Source: Planctomycetota bacterium
Lineage (GTDB): Bacteria > Planctomycetota > UBA1135
DNA: 64,000 nucleotides
NCBI GenBank assembly: GCA_024229395.1
Contig: JAAESM010000050.1
Span: 184,043-248,042, forward strand
Direction of reading: 5' to 3'
The notes below the pieces were generated by a model, which was not told where the DNA came from, made no database searches, and saw nothing but the letters and a program-made list of their open reading frames with translations. This document shows, piece by piece, positions 1 to 9,197 of the stretch; positions within the stretch are counted from its first letter, which is position 1; every line of letters begins with the position of its first letter. The position numbers and the translations under genes are program-made.

Positions 1-2240
1 ATGGAAGTCTGATCCACGCTTGGCCAACTGGCGACCATCAGCATGTCTTCCCCACCGCGCAATTGCTCCGGAACTTCGGCCCACAGGGCTTCGCTGAGGA
101 ACGGTGTGAAAGGGTGGAGCAGCTTCAGGAGGGTTGCGAGCGTGTGACCGAGGGTTGCACGGGCTGCGGCAGCACTGGCGGCTTCAGGGGAGCCCTCAGC
201 AGCCCCCTCGCCATCCCATAGGCGGCGCTTAGCAGCTTCAACATACCAATCACAGAAGTCGTCCCAGGTGAAGCGGTACAGCGCTTGGGCTGCATCGTGG
301 AAGTCGTAGTTATCCAATGCTGTGGATACGGACTCGGTGGCGCCAGCAAGACGCGACAAGATCCATTGGTCTTCCAATGCATCCGACTGTGGCACCTGCC
401 CCGCTTGACCGAGATCGCTAGCGCCTTGCAAGTTTTGCAGCACGAAGCGCGCGACGTTCCAGATTTTGTTGCAGAAGCGTTGGCCCAACTCGAAGCGGTT
501 CTCTGCCAGCTTCACGTCTTGCCCTTCGCGAGTCAGGATCATCAGCGAGTAACGCACCGCATCGGCACCGTACTTGTCGATCATTACGACCGGATCGATA
601 CCGTTGCCAGCAGACTTGGACATGCGTCGGCCATGGCCATCCAAAACCGTGGCGTGGATGTAGCACGTGGAGAACGGATTGCGCTTGGATTCCGGCAGGT
701 CTTCCAACAGCTCGTAACCGGCCATGACCATGCGTGCCACCCACAAGTAGATGATGTCGCGGCCAGTGGACAGGAACTGGGTTGGGTAATAGCGCTTCAT
801 ATCAGCGCTCTGCTCCGGCCAACCGAGGGTGGCGAATGGCCACAACCACGACGAGCCCCAGGTATCGAGCACGTCTTCGTCTTGGCGCACGATGGGCTTG
901 CCGGTCTGCGGGTGTGGTGCGCCGATCTCAAGGTCTTCGACCGATGCGACCGGGACATTGTCCTCGTCGTACCACACCGGGATGCGATGGCCCCACCACA
1001 ACTGGCGCGAGATGCACCAGTCATGCACGTTCTCAAGCCAATCCAGGTAGACCTTGGTCCAACGCTTGGGCTTGAAGTTCAGGGTGCCATCCTTGACTGC
1101 GCCGATAGCCGGCTGCGCCAACTCTTTCATCTTCACGAACCACTGCTCGCTGACCAAGGGCTCGATTGGAGTCTTGGAGCGATCGGAGATCGTGACGTTA
1201 TTGGTGATGCTCGCTTCGCCCTCAAACAGGCCCAGTTCCTCGAATGCGGCAATCACTTGCTTGCGCGCTTCTTCACGCGGCAGTCCTTCGTAAGGACCAC
1301 ATTCGGCGTTCATCGTGCCATCCTTGTTGAGGATGTTGATGATCGGCAAGTTGTGACGATGGCCACGCTCGTAGTCCGCAGGGTCATGGCCAGGCGTGAC
1401 CTTCACAGCACCGGTACCGAACTCCGGATCGACCGATTCATCAGCGATGATCGGGATCTCTCGATCGGTCAACGGCAACAGGATCTTCTTGCCGACCAAG
1501 TGCCCGAAGCGCTTGTCGTTGGGGTGCACGGCCACACCGGTATCACCGAGCATGGTCTCTGGGCGGGTGGTGGCCACGCTCAAGAACTCATCGGAATCCT
1601 TGACCGGGTAACGCAAGGTCCAAATCGAGCTCTTCTGCGTGACGTATTCGATCTCATCATCGGAAACCGCAGTTTGCAGTTTGCAGTCCCAGTTGACCAA
1701 GCGCGCACCGCGATAGATCTTCTCTTTCTCCCACAGGCGCACGAAAGAAACGCGCACTGCATGGGCCATATCTGGATCCAGCGTGAACTTGGTGCGCGAC
1801 CAATCACAGCTCGCACCCAAACGCTTGAGCTGGCTGAGGATTACGTCGCCGTGATGCTCGCGCCATTTCCAGATCTCATCGACGAAGGCCTTGCGGCCCA
1901 TCTCCTTGCGGGTCTTGCCGTCTTCGGCGAAGAGTTTCTTCTCGACTACCGCCTGGGTGGCGATGCCAGCGTGGTCTGTGCCTGGCACCCACAAGGCATC
2001 AAATCCACTCATGCGCTTATGGCGGATCACGATGTCCTGCATGGTGTTGTTGAGCGCGTGGCCCATATGCAGCACGCCCGTGACGTTGGGCGGCGGAATC
2101 ATCACCGTGAAGGTTGGGCGGTCGCCGCCTTCGGCTGGTGGGGACATCAGACCACTCCGCTCCCACTCGGCATAGAGGCGCTGCTCGAATTCTGCCGGGG
2201 TGTAACGGGTGGAAAGAGTGTTCGCTGGAGTGTCGCTCAT
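1..2240 (-). CDS. valS: Valyl-tRNA synthetase (3' end cut by window edge)
   Basis: Class I aminoacyl-tRNA synthetase that charges tRNA-Val in the cytoplasm. The minus-strand reading from the ATG at 2240 gives MSDTPANTLSTRYTPAEF, then PPPNVTGVLHMGHAL with the HIGH motif as HMGH near residue 50. The KMSKS loop appears as RMSKSAGNGIDP (bases about 600-640). The frame stays open to base 1, so about 746 codons are present; the C-terminal coiled-coil tail of ValRS lies outside. The ORF track lists only antisense shadows here because the gene has no stop in the window. It starts 9 bases after the stop of the RmlD-like gene, so the two are probably co-transcribed. Identification is seen directly from the motifs and whole-length resemblance. 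Confidence 0.97.
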   Translation of the reverse strand, partial: MSDTPANTLSTRYTPAEFEQRLYAEWERSGLMSPPAEGGDRPTFTVMIPPPNVTGVLHMGHALNNTMQDIVIRHKRMSGFDALWVPGTDHAGIATQAVVEKKLFAEDGKTRKEMGRKAFVDEIWKWREHHGDVILSQLKRLGASCDWSRTKFTLDPDMAHAVRVSFVRLWEKEKIYRGARLVNWDCKLQTAVSDDEIEYVTQKSSIWTLRYPVKDSDEFLSVATTRPETMLGDTGVAVHPNDKRFGHLVGKKILLPLTDREIPIIADESVDPEFGTGAVKVTPGHDPADYERGHRHNLPIINILNKDGTMNAECGPYEGLPREEARKQVIAAFEELGLFEGEASITNNVTISDRSKTPIEPLVSEQWFVKMKELAQPAIGAVKDGTLNFKPKRWTKVYLDWLENVHDWCISRQLWWGHRIPVWYDEDNVPVASVEDLEIGAPHPQTGKPIVRQDEDVLDTWGSSWLWPFATLGWPEQSADMKRYYPTQFLSTGRDIIYLWVARMVMAGYELLEDLPESKRNPFSTCYIHATVLDGHGRRMSKSAGNGIDPVVMIDKYGADAVRYSLMILTREGQDVKLAENRFELGQRFCNKIWNVARFVLQNLQGASDLGQAGQVPQSDALEDQWILSRLAGATESVSTALDNYDFHDAAQALYRFTWDDFCDWYVEAAKRRLWDGEGAAEGSPEAASAAAARATLGHTLATLLKLLHPFTPFLSEALWAEVPEQLRGGEDMLMVASWPSVDQTS

Positions 2241-2249
2241 CGGTCTAAA

Positions 2250-3158
2250 TCAATCATTCGCCACAGCCTCAAAGGGGGTGGCGAAAGTGCGGGAGAGGGA
2301 TTGTCGCAAATCCGGCGGCTCCCATACGAGTTCCTTGATGGCTCGTTCACAATCCAGCTCCAAGCGCAGGCTGCGTGGCGGGCCGTCGAATTCGGCGGCC
2401 AAGCTGGCTTCGAAGTTAGGCTCCACTCCTGCGACCTCACAGGCACGCTGCCCCAGCTCGTAGCGGCTGACGGCCTGGGATCCAGCCAAGTGGAAGATTC
2501 CGGTGTGGCCTTCGCGCGCAATCTTCTCGAGCATGGGTGCGACAAAATCGACATGAACCGGAGTGCGGATTTCATCGGTGAAGAGGCTCATCGCCCTGCC
2601 GCTTCGGACCGCTTGGACTACCGCCGTATCGGCCCCCATTCGCCCTGGGCCGGCTGAACCGCCGAGTAGCAGCGGTAGACGCACCACTGCGCCCCCAAAC
2701 TCCAGAACTCTGCGCTCCGCTGCTGCTTTGGTACTGCCATAGACGGTGCGTGGACTGACCGGGCTATCTTCAAAGTAGCGCTCGGCATAGCCGTCGAAAA
2801 CTTGTTCGGTGGAGACGTAGACTACGAAGCTATCGGCGAACACAGCACTGGCGAGGAGCTCCTCGACCGCCTCGATATTGACCTTGTGAGCATGCTCTGG
2901 TTGCTGCTCACAATCGGCTGCGCGCGAAACACATGCAGCATGAATCACCACGCCGGGACGCAATTCGCCCATTATGCGCGCCAACTCGCCGCGGGCGGCC
3001 AAGTTCACCCGTACTGCCGGAGTCACGGGCCACGCGGGTGGGCGATTTTGTCCCGCGACCACGTGAATGGCCTGTGGAGGCTGAGCCGCCACGCCTAAGC
3101 CCAGTACGCCACCCATCCCGGTCATCAACCATGGCGCAAATCTCCTACTCTCCCGCAT
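2250..3158 (-). CDS. RmlD-like SDR-family NAD(P)-dependent sugar reductase/epimerase
   Basis: Extended short-chain dehydrogenase resembling dTDP-4-dehydrorhamnose reductase (RmlD). The start shows a glycine-rich nucleotide site in the form TGMGGVLGLGVA, looser than the usual TGxxGxxG. The catalytic YxxxK is YGSTK in TVYGSTKAAAE, preceded by YVSTEQVFDG, a common RmlD-type segment. It would act on a nucleotide sugar or related substrate in the cytoplasm, but no other rhamnose genes are nearby, so the substrate is unknown. The ORF track starts at a GTG (3164). I prefer the ATG at 3158, because a -10-like TAGCCT ends six bases upstream and the GTG would lie directly against it. It is followed closely by valS. 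Confidence 0.8.
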   Translation of the reverse strand: MRESRRFAPWLMTGMGGVLGLGVAAQPPQAIHVVAGQNRPPAWPVTPAVRVNLAARGELARIMGELRPGVVIHAACVSRAADCEQQPEHAHKVNIEAVEELLASAVFADSFVVYVSTEQVFDGYAERYFEDSPVSPRTVYGSTKAAAERRVLEFGGAVVRLPLLLGGSAGPGRMGADTAVVQAVRSGRAMSLFTDEIRTPVHVDFVAPMLEKIAREGHTGIFHLAGSQAVSRYELGQRACEVAGVEPNFEASLAAEFDGPPRSLRLELDCERAIKELVWEPPDLRQSLSRTFATPFEAVAND

Positions 3159-3164
3159 CGACAC

Positions 3165-3170
3165 AGGCTA
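3165..3170 (-). promoter_or_regulatory. Predicted -10 element of the RmlD-like gene/valS unit
   Basis: TAGCCT on the minus strand, six bases (GTGTCG) before the ATG at 3158. With a normal 6-7 base distance to the start of transcription, the mRNA would begin at or next to the start codon. No convincing -35 box was seen. This is inference from spacing alone. Confidence 0.4.
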
Positions 3171-3202
3171 CCTGCCCCCGCCAAAGATGTCATCCACCAG
3201 GC

Positions 3203-3208
3203 TAGACT
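3203..3208 (+). promoter_or_regulatory. Predicted -10 element of the M14 peptidase gene
   Basis: TAGACT lies 12 bases before the ATG at 3221, predicting a leader of only about 5-6 bases with no room for a Shine-Dalgarno site. No clear -35 box is visible. It lies in the 62-base divergent gap opposite the RmlD-like gene promoter. Confidence 0.35.
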
Positions 3209-3220
3209 CGAAAACGCACC

Positions 3221-6079
3221 ATGCCTGCTCTCCTACCTTTGATCGCGATCTTCCTCCTGGCCGTCGGCTGCCAAGCTCAGCAACCCGGACAGCCTTGGGA
3301 TCCTTCCCAACCCACCCCCTTCCAACCCGTTCAGTTCGGTGACAAGGAAGGCTATGAGTGGACCAAGGAATTCTTTCCCGGCAGCCAGTACCTGGATGGA
3401 ATCACGACCCCCGACGAAATCCTTGAGCAACAACTCGGAAGTCGACTCGCTCATCACGACGAGATTCTGCAGATCTTCCACCTGTGGGATAAGCAATCCG
3501 ATCGCCTTCAGCTGTTCGAGTACGGGCACACCTACGAAGGACGGCCGTTGGTCTATGCCGTCATCACCGCGGCCAGCAACCACGCGCAAATCGAGGAGCT
3601 GCGTGCTGGCAACCAACGTTTGTCCAATCCGCGCGATCTTTCGGCAGCCGCTGGCAAACGATTGGTAGAGCAACTTCCGGCTGTGGCATGGATGGGGTAT
3701 TCGATTCATGGTGATGAGACTTCGGGCGCCGACGCCTCGATGGCAGTGGCCTATCACCTCGTTGCGGAACAAAGTGATGAGACCGAGCAGATTCTCAAGA
3801 ACACCATCGTAGTCCTTGATCCATGCATGAACCCAGATGGGCGCATGCGCATCGTGCCCATGACTGAACAGCTGGCAGGCTTCCGCACCAGCCTGGATCC
3901 TGCATCAATGAGTCGCGGCCATTGGCCCTATGGTCGTGGCAACCATTATCTGTTCGACATGAACCGCGACTGGATGGCTGGCATCGCACCGGAAACACGA
4001 GGGCGCTGGGCAGTCAATCAAAAGTGGCGTCCGCAACTATTCGTGGATGCGCATGAACAAGGAGGCAGTGACACCTTCCTGATGTACCCACAAGCCAAAC
4101 CGCGTCACCCCGAGCTGCCTGCTGAATTACTGAAGTGGCAAGGTGTTTTCGCCGACGAGCATGGCGCCGCTTTTGATGGTTACGGTTGGGGTTATTACAC
4201 CCGTGAATGGGCCGATGCTTGGTACCCAGGCTATTCCGACGCCTGGGGTTCCTTGAATGGCGCGATCGGCATGCTTTATGAGCAAGGGCGCTATGCGGGT
4301 CAGCCCTATGAACGTCCTTCTGGGGAAATTGTTCCTTACCGTCGTGCAGTTCATGCTCAGACATTGGCCTCCATCTCCAACTTGAAGACGCTGGCCAAGA
4401 ATCGCCAGGCGGTGCTGACCGATTACCTGACACACCGCCGTCAACAGCTATCCAGCGATGGCCCCGACGGCAAGCGCGCATTCATCCTGCCAATGTCCTT
4501 GCATGATTCTCGCGTGCGCACTTTCTTGACGACCCTTGCTGCCCAGGGCATTGAAGTCTCCATTGCGACCAAAACCTTCACGGGCACCGATGCCGTCAAC
4601 AGCATGGGCAGCAGAATCGAGCAACGTGAATTCCCCAAGGACACCGTGGTGATTCATGCACGTCAAGCGCAAGGAGCACTGGTACGCGCGTACTTGGATT
4701 TTGATCCGCGTATGTCGAAGGAGCTCTTAATCGAAGAACGCAGATCGTTGGAGAGTGATGAAGGCTCAAAGCTCTACGACATCACCGCGTGGGACTTGAG
4801 TCGTGCTTATGGCCTGGATGCATGGTGGGCCGACGTCGATGGCTTAGAAGGTGCCGAATTGTGGCATTTGGGTCCAAGCAAAGGACTTGCCTATCAACCC
4901 CATGTAGAGCAAGCCTTCGCCTGGGCCGTTAACTCCAGCGACGACCGCATGTTGGTTTTTGCTGCACGCGCCATGGAGCGTGGCTTGAAACTGCATCTAA
5001 GTGATGAAGCCTTCGTCGGCCGCAATCACAAGGAGAGTTTCGAATTCGACCGCGGCTCCCTGCTGCTGCGACGCCATGAGAATCAAGGCATCGACTTGGA
5101 TAAGTTGGTGACCGAGGTGGCTCTTGAAACGGGTGTGGTAGCCATCGCTTTAAGTACTGGCCGTGCACCTGATCTGGAGAAGGCTGACCTAGGCGGCCAC
5201 CACTTTGACCTTTTGCGGCGCCCGCATGTCGCGTTGCTTGCTGGCCCTTCGGTCGGCACCAGTAACTTCGGCCATGTTTGGCAGTACCTCGACGAAGAGC
5301 TCGGCATTCCATTGGCCCTGCTTAACTTTGATGGCCTCGGCTGGGCAGACTTGCGTGAGTACAACGTGATTGTTGCGCCACCGGGTGCATCTCTTGGTGA
5401 AGCGGAACGCGCCTTAAGCACCTGGGTACGTAATGGTGGCACTCTGATCGCAATCGGCAGTGCGGCGTCATCGATTGCCGATTCAGACCTATCTTCGGTC
5501 AAACTACGCAGTCGTGCGCTAGATGAATTGGATGACTTCGCATTCGCCGTTGAGCAGCAACGCGCTGCCGGCGGTGAGATTGACTTTGAAGATCTTTGGG
5601 GCAGCTTGGATGATGAAGAGGTCAGGCCGGAACAAGAACAAGAACAGGAGCAAGGCAAAACGGATAAGACGCCTGTCGATAGCGATAAGAAACGCCGAGA
5701 TGCGTGGATGCGACGCTTCTCTCCGCAGGGTTCGATTCTGCGCGTGGCCTTGGACCAAGAGTCCTTCCTCACCGTCGGTCGCAACGCCGAGATTCCGGTG
5801 CACACTGCCGGCCGCAGCGTGTTCCTTTCGACTCGAAAGGTTGCTGGGCGATACGCTGCTGAATTCGAACTGCGCTTGGGCGGTTTATTGTGGCCCGAGG
5901 CGCGCGAACGCCTCGCGGACTCGGTGTGGCTGATGCGTGAATCCCACGGCCGCGGCCAAGTGATCCTATTCGCTCAGCATCCGGTTTTCCGCGGCGCCTG
6001 GCGCGGCACTGCCCGCCTGCTTGGCAACGCAGTGATTCTTGGCCCCGGCGCTGGAGCCGATCCACCTCCCGGGCGTTAA
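3221..6079 (+). CDS. Secreted M14-family zinc carboxypeptidase-like lipoprotein
   Basis: Large exported metallopeptidase of 952 residues. A signal peptide ends in a lipobox (LLAVGC, Cys about 17), predicting an outer-membrane or periplasmic lipoprotein. M14 zinc ligands are visible as HGDE (His163, Glu166) and a later His in VDAHEQGG (His278). NPDGR and MNRDW (Asn248-Arg249) match the substrate-binding Asn-Arg of carboxypeptidases, and YEQGRY (Glu354) may hold the catalytic glutamate. The C-terminal half includes a stretch like class I glutamine-amidotransferase domains (VAPPGASLGEAE), as in other large M14 lipoproteins. A short EQEQEQEQ repeat lies near residue 807. Probable role is peptide scavenging outside the inner membrane; the actual substrate is unknown. 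Confidence 0.85.
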   Translation: MPALLPLIAIFLLAVGCQAQQPGQPWDPSQPTPFQPVQFGDKEGYEWTKEFFPGSQYLDGITTPDEILEQQLGSRLAHHDEILQIFHLWDKQSDRLQLFEYGHTYEGRPLVYAVITAASNHAQIEELRAGNQRLSNPRDLSAAAGKRLVEQLPAVAWMGYSIHGDETSGADASMAVAYHLVAEQSDETEQILKNTIVVLDPCMNPDGRMRIVPMTEQLAGFRTSLDPASMSRGHWPYGRGNHYLFDMNRDWMAGIAPETRGRWAVNQKWRPQLFVDAHEQGGSDTFLMYPQAKPRHPELPAELLKWQGVFADEHGAAFDGYGWGYYTREWADAWYPGYSDAWGSLNGAIGMLYEQGRYAGQPYERPSGEIVPYRRAVHAQTLASISNLKTLAKNRQAVLTDYLTHRRQQLSSDGPDGKRAFILPMSLHDSRVRTFLTTLAAQGIEVSIATKTFTGTDAVNSMGSRIEQREFPKDTVVIHARQAQGALVRAYLDFDPRMSKELLIEERRSLESDEGSKLYDITAWDLSRAYGLDAWWADVDGLEGAELWHLGPSKGLAYQPHVEQAFAWAVNSSDDRMLVFAARAMERGLKLHLSDEAFVGRNHKESFEFDRGSLLLRRHENQGIDLDKLVTEVALETGVVAIALSTGRAPDLEKADLGGHHFDLLRRPHVALLAGPSVGTSNFGHVWQYLDEELGIPLALLNFDGLGWADLREYNVIVAPPGASLGEAERALSTWVRNGGTLIAIGSAASSIADSDLSSVKLRSRALDELDDFAFAVEQQRAAGGEIDFEDLWGSLDDEEVRPEQEQEQEQGKTDKTPVDSDKKRRDAWMRRFSPQGSILRVALDQESFLTVGRNAEIPVHTAGRSVFLSTRKVAGRYAAEFELRLGGLLWPEARERLADSVWLMRESHGRGQVILFAQHPVFRGAWRGTARLLGNAVILGPGAGADPPPGR

Positions 6080-6120
6080 ACTCTGTTCAGCTTCGGTCAG
6101 GCCGGAGCTGCAGTCACCGC

Positions 6121-7017
6121 ATGCAAGTCGAGATCCTCGTCAACCCATCCTCCGGCCGAGGCATGGGACCCGAACGCGCCAGCCGCATCGCTGAGCTGCT
6201 GAGCGCACGCGGCCACAACGTTGGCGTGCAGATGGGACGCAACCGCAACGACGCCATCGATTGGACCACCCATGCTTGTCGGGTGGCGGAACGGCTGGTC
6301 ATTGTTGGCGGCGACGGCTCGTTGAACGCGGTCGTCAATGGCCTGCCGCAAGATGCTCCCCCCATCGCCCTGTCGCCGCTCGGTACTGCCAATATGTTGG
6401 CGCATGAGTTGGGCATCACCAAGCGACCGGAAGATACCGTGGTGTTGGTCGAGCGCGGTCAACGCCAAGCACTGGACCTGCCCTGTGTGTCTTATATGGA
6501 TGGCCGCATGCGCCGCCAACGTCGCGCCTTCCTGTGTTTGGGTTTCGGTTACGACGGCGAGCTGATGCGCATGATGCACGAACAGCGTTCCGGTCCTATT
6601 CATAAGGCCCAGTACCTGAAGATGTTCGGCGATGTGTTGCGCAAATGGCAGCCGCAGCCGCAGCGCATCATTGCCGACGGCGTCGATTGCGGTGAGTACA
6701 TCTATGGCCTCATCTCCGGTGTGTCGATTTACGGCAGTCCATTGATCAAGCTCGGCAAGTGCGGCCTCGACGACGGCGCTTGGGAGCTTTTCCTGTTCAA
6801 GGACATCAACCTGCTGCGTGGTGGTTTGATGGCGATGGCCGCCGCCGGTGGCCAACTTGAGAAACTGCCAGATGTACGTCGGCTGAAAGTGCGTCAAGTG
6901 CGCATTGAAGGTGAACAGTCCTCGCCGTTGCAGGTCGATGGCGATTACGTCGGCACCACGCCGCTAGAATTCCAAGTCGACGGGCTGCAGGTCCCCATGC
7001 TCGTCGCACGCCCGTAA
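6121..7017 (+). CDS. Diacylglycerol/lipid kinase family protein (YegS/BmrU/DagK-like)
   Basis: Member of the DAGK catalytic-domain lipid kinases, which phosphorylate diacylglycerol or related lipids using ATP on the cytoplasmic membrane face. The signature VGGDGSLNAVVNGL (residues about 62-75) holds the GGDG nucleotide-binding motif, and SPLGTANMLAHELG follows as the usual PxGTxNxxA element. The N-terminus ILVNPSSGRG is the first family motif. Length (298 residues) is normal. It starts 41 bases after the peptidase stop and its TAA overlaps the kdsA ATG by one base (TAATG), so translation of kdsA is probably coupled to it. Phosphatidic acid made here could feed CdsA, encoded elsewhere in the window; that link is inference. 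Confidence 0.9.
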   Translation: MQVEILVNPSSGRGMGPERASRIAELLSARGHNVGVQMGRNRNDAIDWTTHACRVAERLVIVGGDGSLNAVVNGLPQDAPPIALSPLGTANMLAHELGITKRPEDTVVLVERGQRQALDLPCVSYMDGRMRRQRRAFLCLGFGYDGELMRMMHEQRSGPIHKAQYLKMFGDVLRKWQPQPQRIIADGVDCGEYIYGLISGVSIYGSPLIKLGKCGLDDGAWELFLFKDINLLRGGLMAMAAAGGQLEKLPDVRRLKVRQVRIEGEQSSPLQVDGDYVGTTPLEFQVDGLQVPMLVARP

Positions 7018-7841
7018 TGAAAACCGTTTCCATCTGTTCTGACATGCTCATCGGCAAAGGCCATGCACCTTTGCTGCTCGCTGGCCCATGCGCGATCGAA
7101 GGACCGCAGACTGTGGAACTTGCCAAGCGCATCGCTGAGCAGATTCAGGACTTGGGCTTCCAGTGGGTGTTCAAGGCTAGTTTCGACAAAGCCAATCGCA
7201 CTTCAGCGGGCTCCAAACGCGGGGTTGGCCTGCATCAGGGACTCGAGATCCTTGCCGAGATCAAAGAGACCTTGAAGGTGCCACTGGTAACCGATGTGCA
7301 CCTGCCGGAGCAATGCGGCACAGTCGCCGAAGTGGTCGACGTGCTGCAGATTCCAGCCTTCTTGTGCCGCCAGACCGACTTGCTGGTAGCCGCCGGCGAG
7401 ACTGGCAAGACCGTCAACGTGAAGAAAGGTCAGTTCCTGGCGCCGGCCGACATGGAATATGCCGCGGCCAAGGTCGCTTACAGTGGCAATGAGAACATCT
7501 TGCTGACCGATCGCGGCACCTTCTTCGGCTACGGCCGCCTAGTGGTGGATTTTGCCTCGCTGCCAGAGCTAAAGTCAGCCGGTTATCCCGTTTTGATGGA
7601 TGCCACCCATGCGGTGCAAGCTCCCGGTGGTATGCAAGGCAAGACTGGCGGTGACTGGAAACGCGCACCGCTGTTGATGCACGCTTCTTCCGCGACTGGC
7701 TTCGATGGCTATTTCATCGAGACGCACGATGACCCTTTGTCGTCGCCTTCCGATGGTCCGAACATGATCCCGCTGGAACACCTGCGTGGAATCTTGCAGA
7801 CCACTTTGGCGGTGCGCGCTGCGGTTGCTGGGCAGGCCTGA
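7017..7841 (+). CDS. kdsA: 3-deoxy-8-phosphooctulonate (Kdo-8-P) synthase, metal-dependent type
   Basis: Condenses phosphoenolpyruvate with arabinose-5-phosphate to Kdo-8-phosphate for the lipopolysaccharide inner core. Diagnostic stretches are VFKASFDKANRTS, LVTDVH, IPAFLCRQTDLL, VNVKKGQFLAP and FIETHDDP. The N-terminal LLLAGPCAIEG carries the cysteine used as a metal ligand in class II enzymes such as Aquifex KdsA, where the metal-free E. coli type has asparagine; this enzyme should therefore need a divalent metal. Length of 274 residues is normal. The ATG overlaps the upstream stop by one base. It shows that the organism makes, or recently made, Kdo-containing LPS. Confidence 0.96.
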   Translation: MKTVSICSDMLIGKGHAPLLLAGPCAIEGPQTVELAKRIAEQIQDLGFQWVFKASFDKANRTSAGSKRGVGLHQGLEILAEIKETLKVPLVTDVHLPEQCGTVAEVVDVLQIPAFLCRQTDLLVAAGETGKTVNVKKGQFLAPADMEYAAAKVAYSGNENILLTDRGTFFGYGRLVVDFASLPELKSAGYPVLMDATHAVQAPGGMQGKTGGDWKRAPLLMHASSATGFDGYFIETHDDPLSSPSDGPNMIPLEHLRGILQTTLAVRAAVAGQA

Positions 7842-7868
7842 TCGGCTGAGCCTCCAGGGAGTCCTTGC

Positions 7869-8642
7869 CTAGATTTTTTCTTCGAAGCGGACCTTCAAGC
7901 GCTCCATGATTCGGCCGAGGATCTTCGACACACGCGATTGCGAGATGTCACGGATTTCTCCGATCTCACGCAAGGAGTAGTCGAGGAAGAAACGCATGAA
8001 CAGGATCTCGCGTTCTTCAGCATCGAGGGTCTGCGAGATCAACTCGAGCAGTTCCCTGGAGTGCGCGCCATCATCGGGGCTGTAGTCGCGCGGGTCTTCA
8101 TAGAAATCCAATGTGCCTTCGGCATCGCCTTGGTCAGTTGCTGGTTTACCGCCAGCCAACACCGGCGTGTCACGGCCACCACAGTAAAGACGGTGGTATT
8201 CCTGCAAGTCGATTCCCAGATCAGCAGCGATCTCGATTTCATTGGGTTCGCGCTCCAAGGTGCTGCGCAACTTCTCCATCACGCCCTTCAACTTGTTGAG
8301 GCGGTTACGCACCGGACGCGGCACCCAGTCATGACGACGCAGCTCATCCAAGATGGCTCCGCGGACTCGATACTCACAAAAGGCTTCGAAGGGAACGCCA
8401 CGACCTGGGTCGTAACTCTGTACAGCTTGAATCAAGCCGACATCACCCGCGCCTTCCAAGTCACCGAACTCTACCGAGCGTGGCAAACGCGCCTTCACCT
8501 TGCGCGCCACCATCACTGCGTAAGGACGGTAATACTCGATCAAGGCATTGCGTGCCTCGAGCCGTTCACTGTCGCGGTACTCGCCCCACAATCGAACCAA
8601 GGTTCGGTTGACATCTTTGTCGAGGCGCGCGCGTTTTACCAT
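7869..8642 (-). CDS. RNA polymerase sigma factor, FliA/WhiG (sigma-28) type
   Basis: Group 3 sigma factor of about 257 residues. Region 2 is seen in ALIEYYRPYAVMVARKVKARLP and the downstream GLIQAVQSYDPGRGVPFEAF. RRHDWVPRPVRNRLNKL lies at the region 2/3 junction as in FliA and WhiG. Region 4 is TLDAEEREILFMRFFLDYSLREIGEI followed by ISQSRVSKILGRIMERL, the DNA-contacting helix-turn-helix. In many bacteria this family drives flagellar or motility genes, but no flagellar gene or anti-sigma factor is present here. The ORF track begins at TTG 8645; the adjacent ATG at 8642 is the simpler choice. It is convergent with kdsA across 27 bases. The regulon cannot be told from this window. Confidence 0.92.
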   Translation of the reverse strand: MVKRARLDKDVNRTLVRLWGEYRDSERLEARNALIEYYRPYAVMVARKVKARLPRSVEFGDLEGAGDVGLIQAVQSYDPGRGVPFEAFCEYRVRGAILDELRRHDWVPRPVRNRLNKLKGVMEKLRSTLEREPNEIEIAADLGIDLQEYHRLYCGGRDTPVLAGGKPATDQGDAEGTLDFYEDPRDYSPDDGAHSRELLELISQTLDAEEREILFMRFFLDYSLREIGEIRDISQSRVSKILGRIMERLKVRFEEKI

Positions 8643-8753
8643 CAAGCAGGGTCAGGAATTCGTTAGCAGGGTAGCCGGAGCCACCTCTGCTATTGCGATT
8701 GGACGGAATTCCATTTCGCATTACAAGAGAAACGCAAAAAAACTTTTCGCCAC

Positions 8754-9197
8754 TTAGCCCTGAAGTACGCGCGATTCAGCCGTGCGCATCGCTGAACGAG
8801 TGTCGTCATCGTGGTCATCGAAACCCAATAAGTGCAGGGCGCCATGCACCACATACAATTCAACTTCGCCCTGAATCGGCAAATGGCGCTCGTTCGCCTG
8901 CTCTGCCGCCATATCAAGATTGACCAGGATTTCGCCGAACAGGTCCTCGTCGCCATAAGGAAAAGCCATCACATCGGTCGGTGACGGGTCGTCAAGAAAT
9001 CTTGCGTGTAATTCGCAATGTTCCTGCTGAGACATCCAAACAACTTCGACTAATGCGTTGTCAGGGCCTTCGAACAACTGCCAGGCACGTTGCAGCAACT
9101 GCAGGACACGCTCCTCGTTGAGCGCCTCAAGGCCCGCGTGATCACTGGTCTGTGCACGCGCGGTCAGGCGTAAGCGCGGTCCAATTTCCTTAGTCAT
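8754..9197 (-). CDS. ybeY: Endoribonuclease YbeY (rRNA maturation factor)
   Basis: Zinc-dependent endoribonuclease of 16S rRNA maturation and ribosome quality control. The family metal site HxxxHxxGxxH is explicit in VVHGALHLLGFDDHDDD, preceded by PSPTDVMAFPY, which corresponds to the conserved TDVLSFP segment. The ORF track begins upstream inside phoH at 9386. I choose the ATG at 9197 (MTKEIGPR), giving 147 residues, the family size, and an 8-base overlap with the phoH stop. The phoH-ybeY order is the classical neighbourhood, which supports both calls. It ends just before a short AT-rich stretch that contains no clear terminator. Confidence 0.93.
   Translation of the reverse strand: MTKEIGPRLRLTARAQTSDHAGLEALNEERVLQLLQRAWQLFEGPDNALVEVVWMSQQEHCELHARFLDDPSPTDVMAFPYGDEDLFGEILVNLDMAAEQANERHLPIQGEVELYVVHGALHLLGFDDHDDDTRSAMRTAESRVLQG

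Noticed and set aside
285-2657. 790-residue plus-strand ORF
   Set aside because: Antisense to valS in a fixed codon phase; the protein has no domain logic, while the minus strand encodes clear ValRS motifs (HMGH, RMSKS).
7842-7868. Possible terminator in the convergent gap between kdsA and the sigma gene
   Set aside because: A T-run is present but no convincing stem precedes it on either strand.
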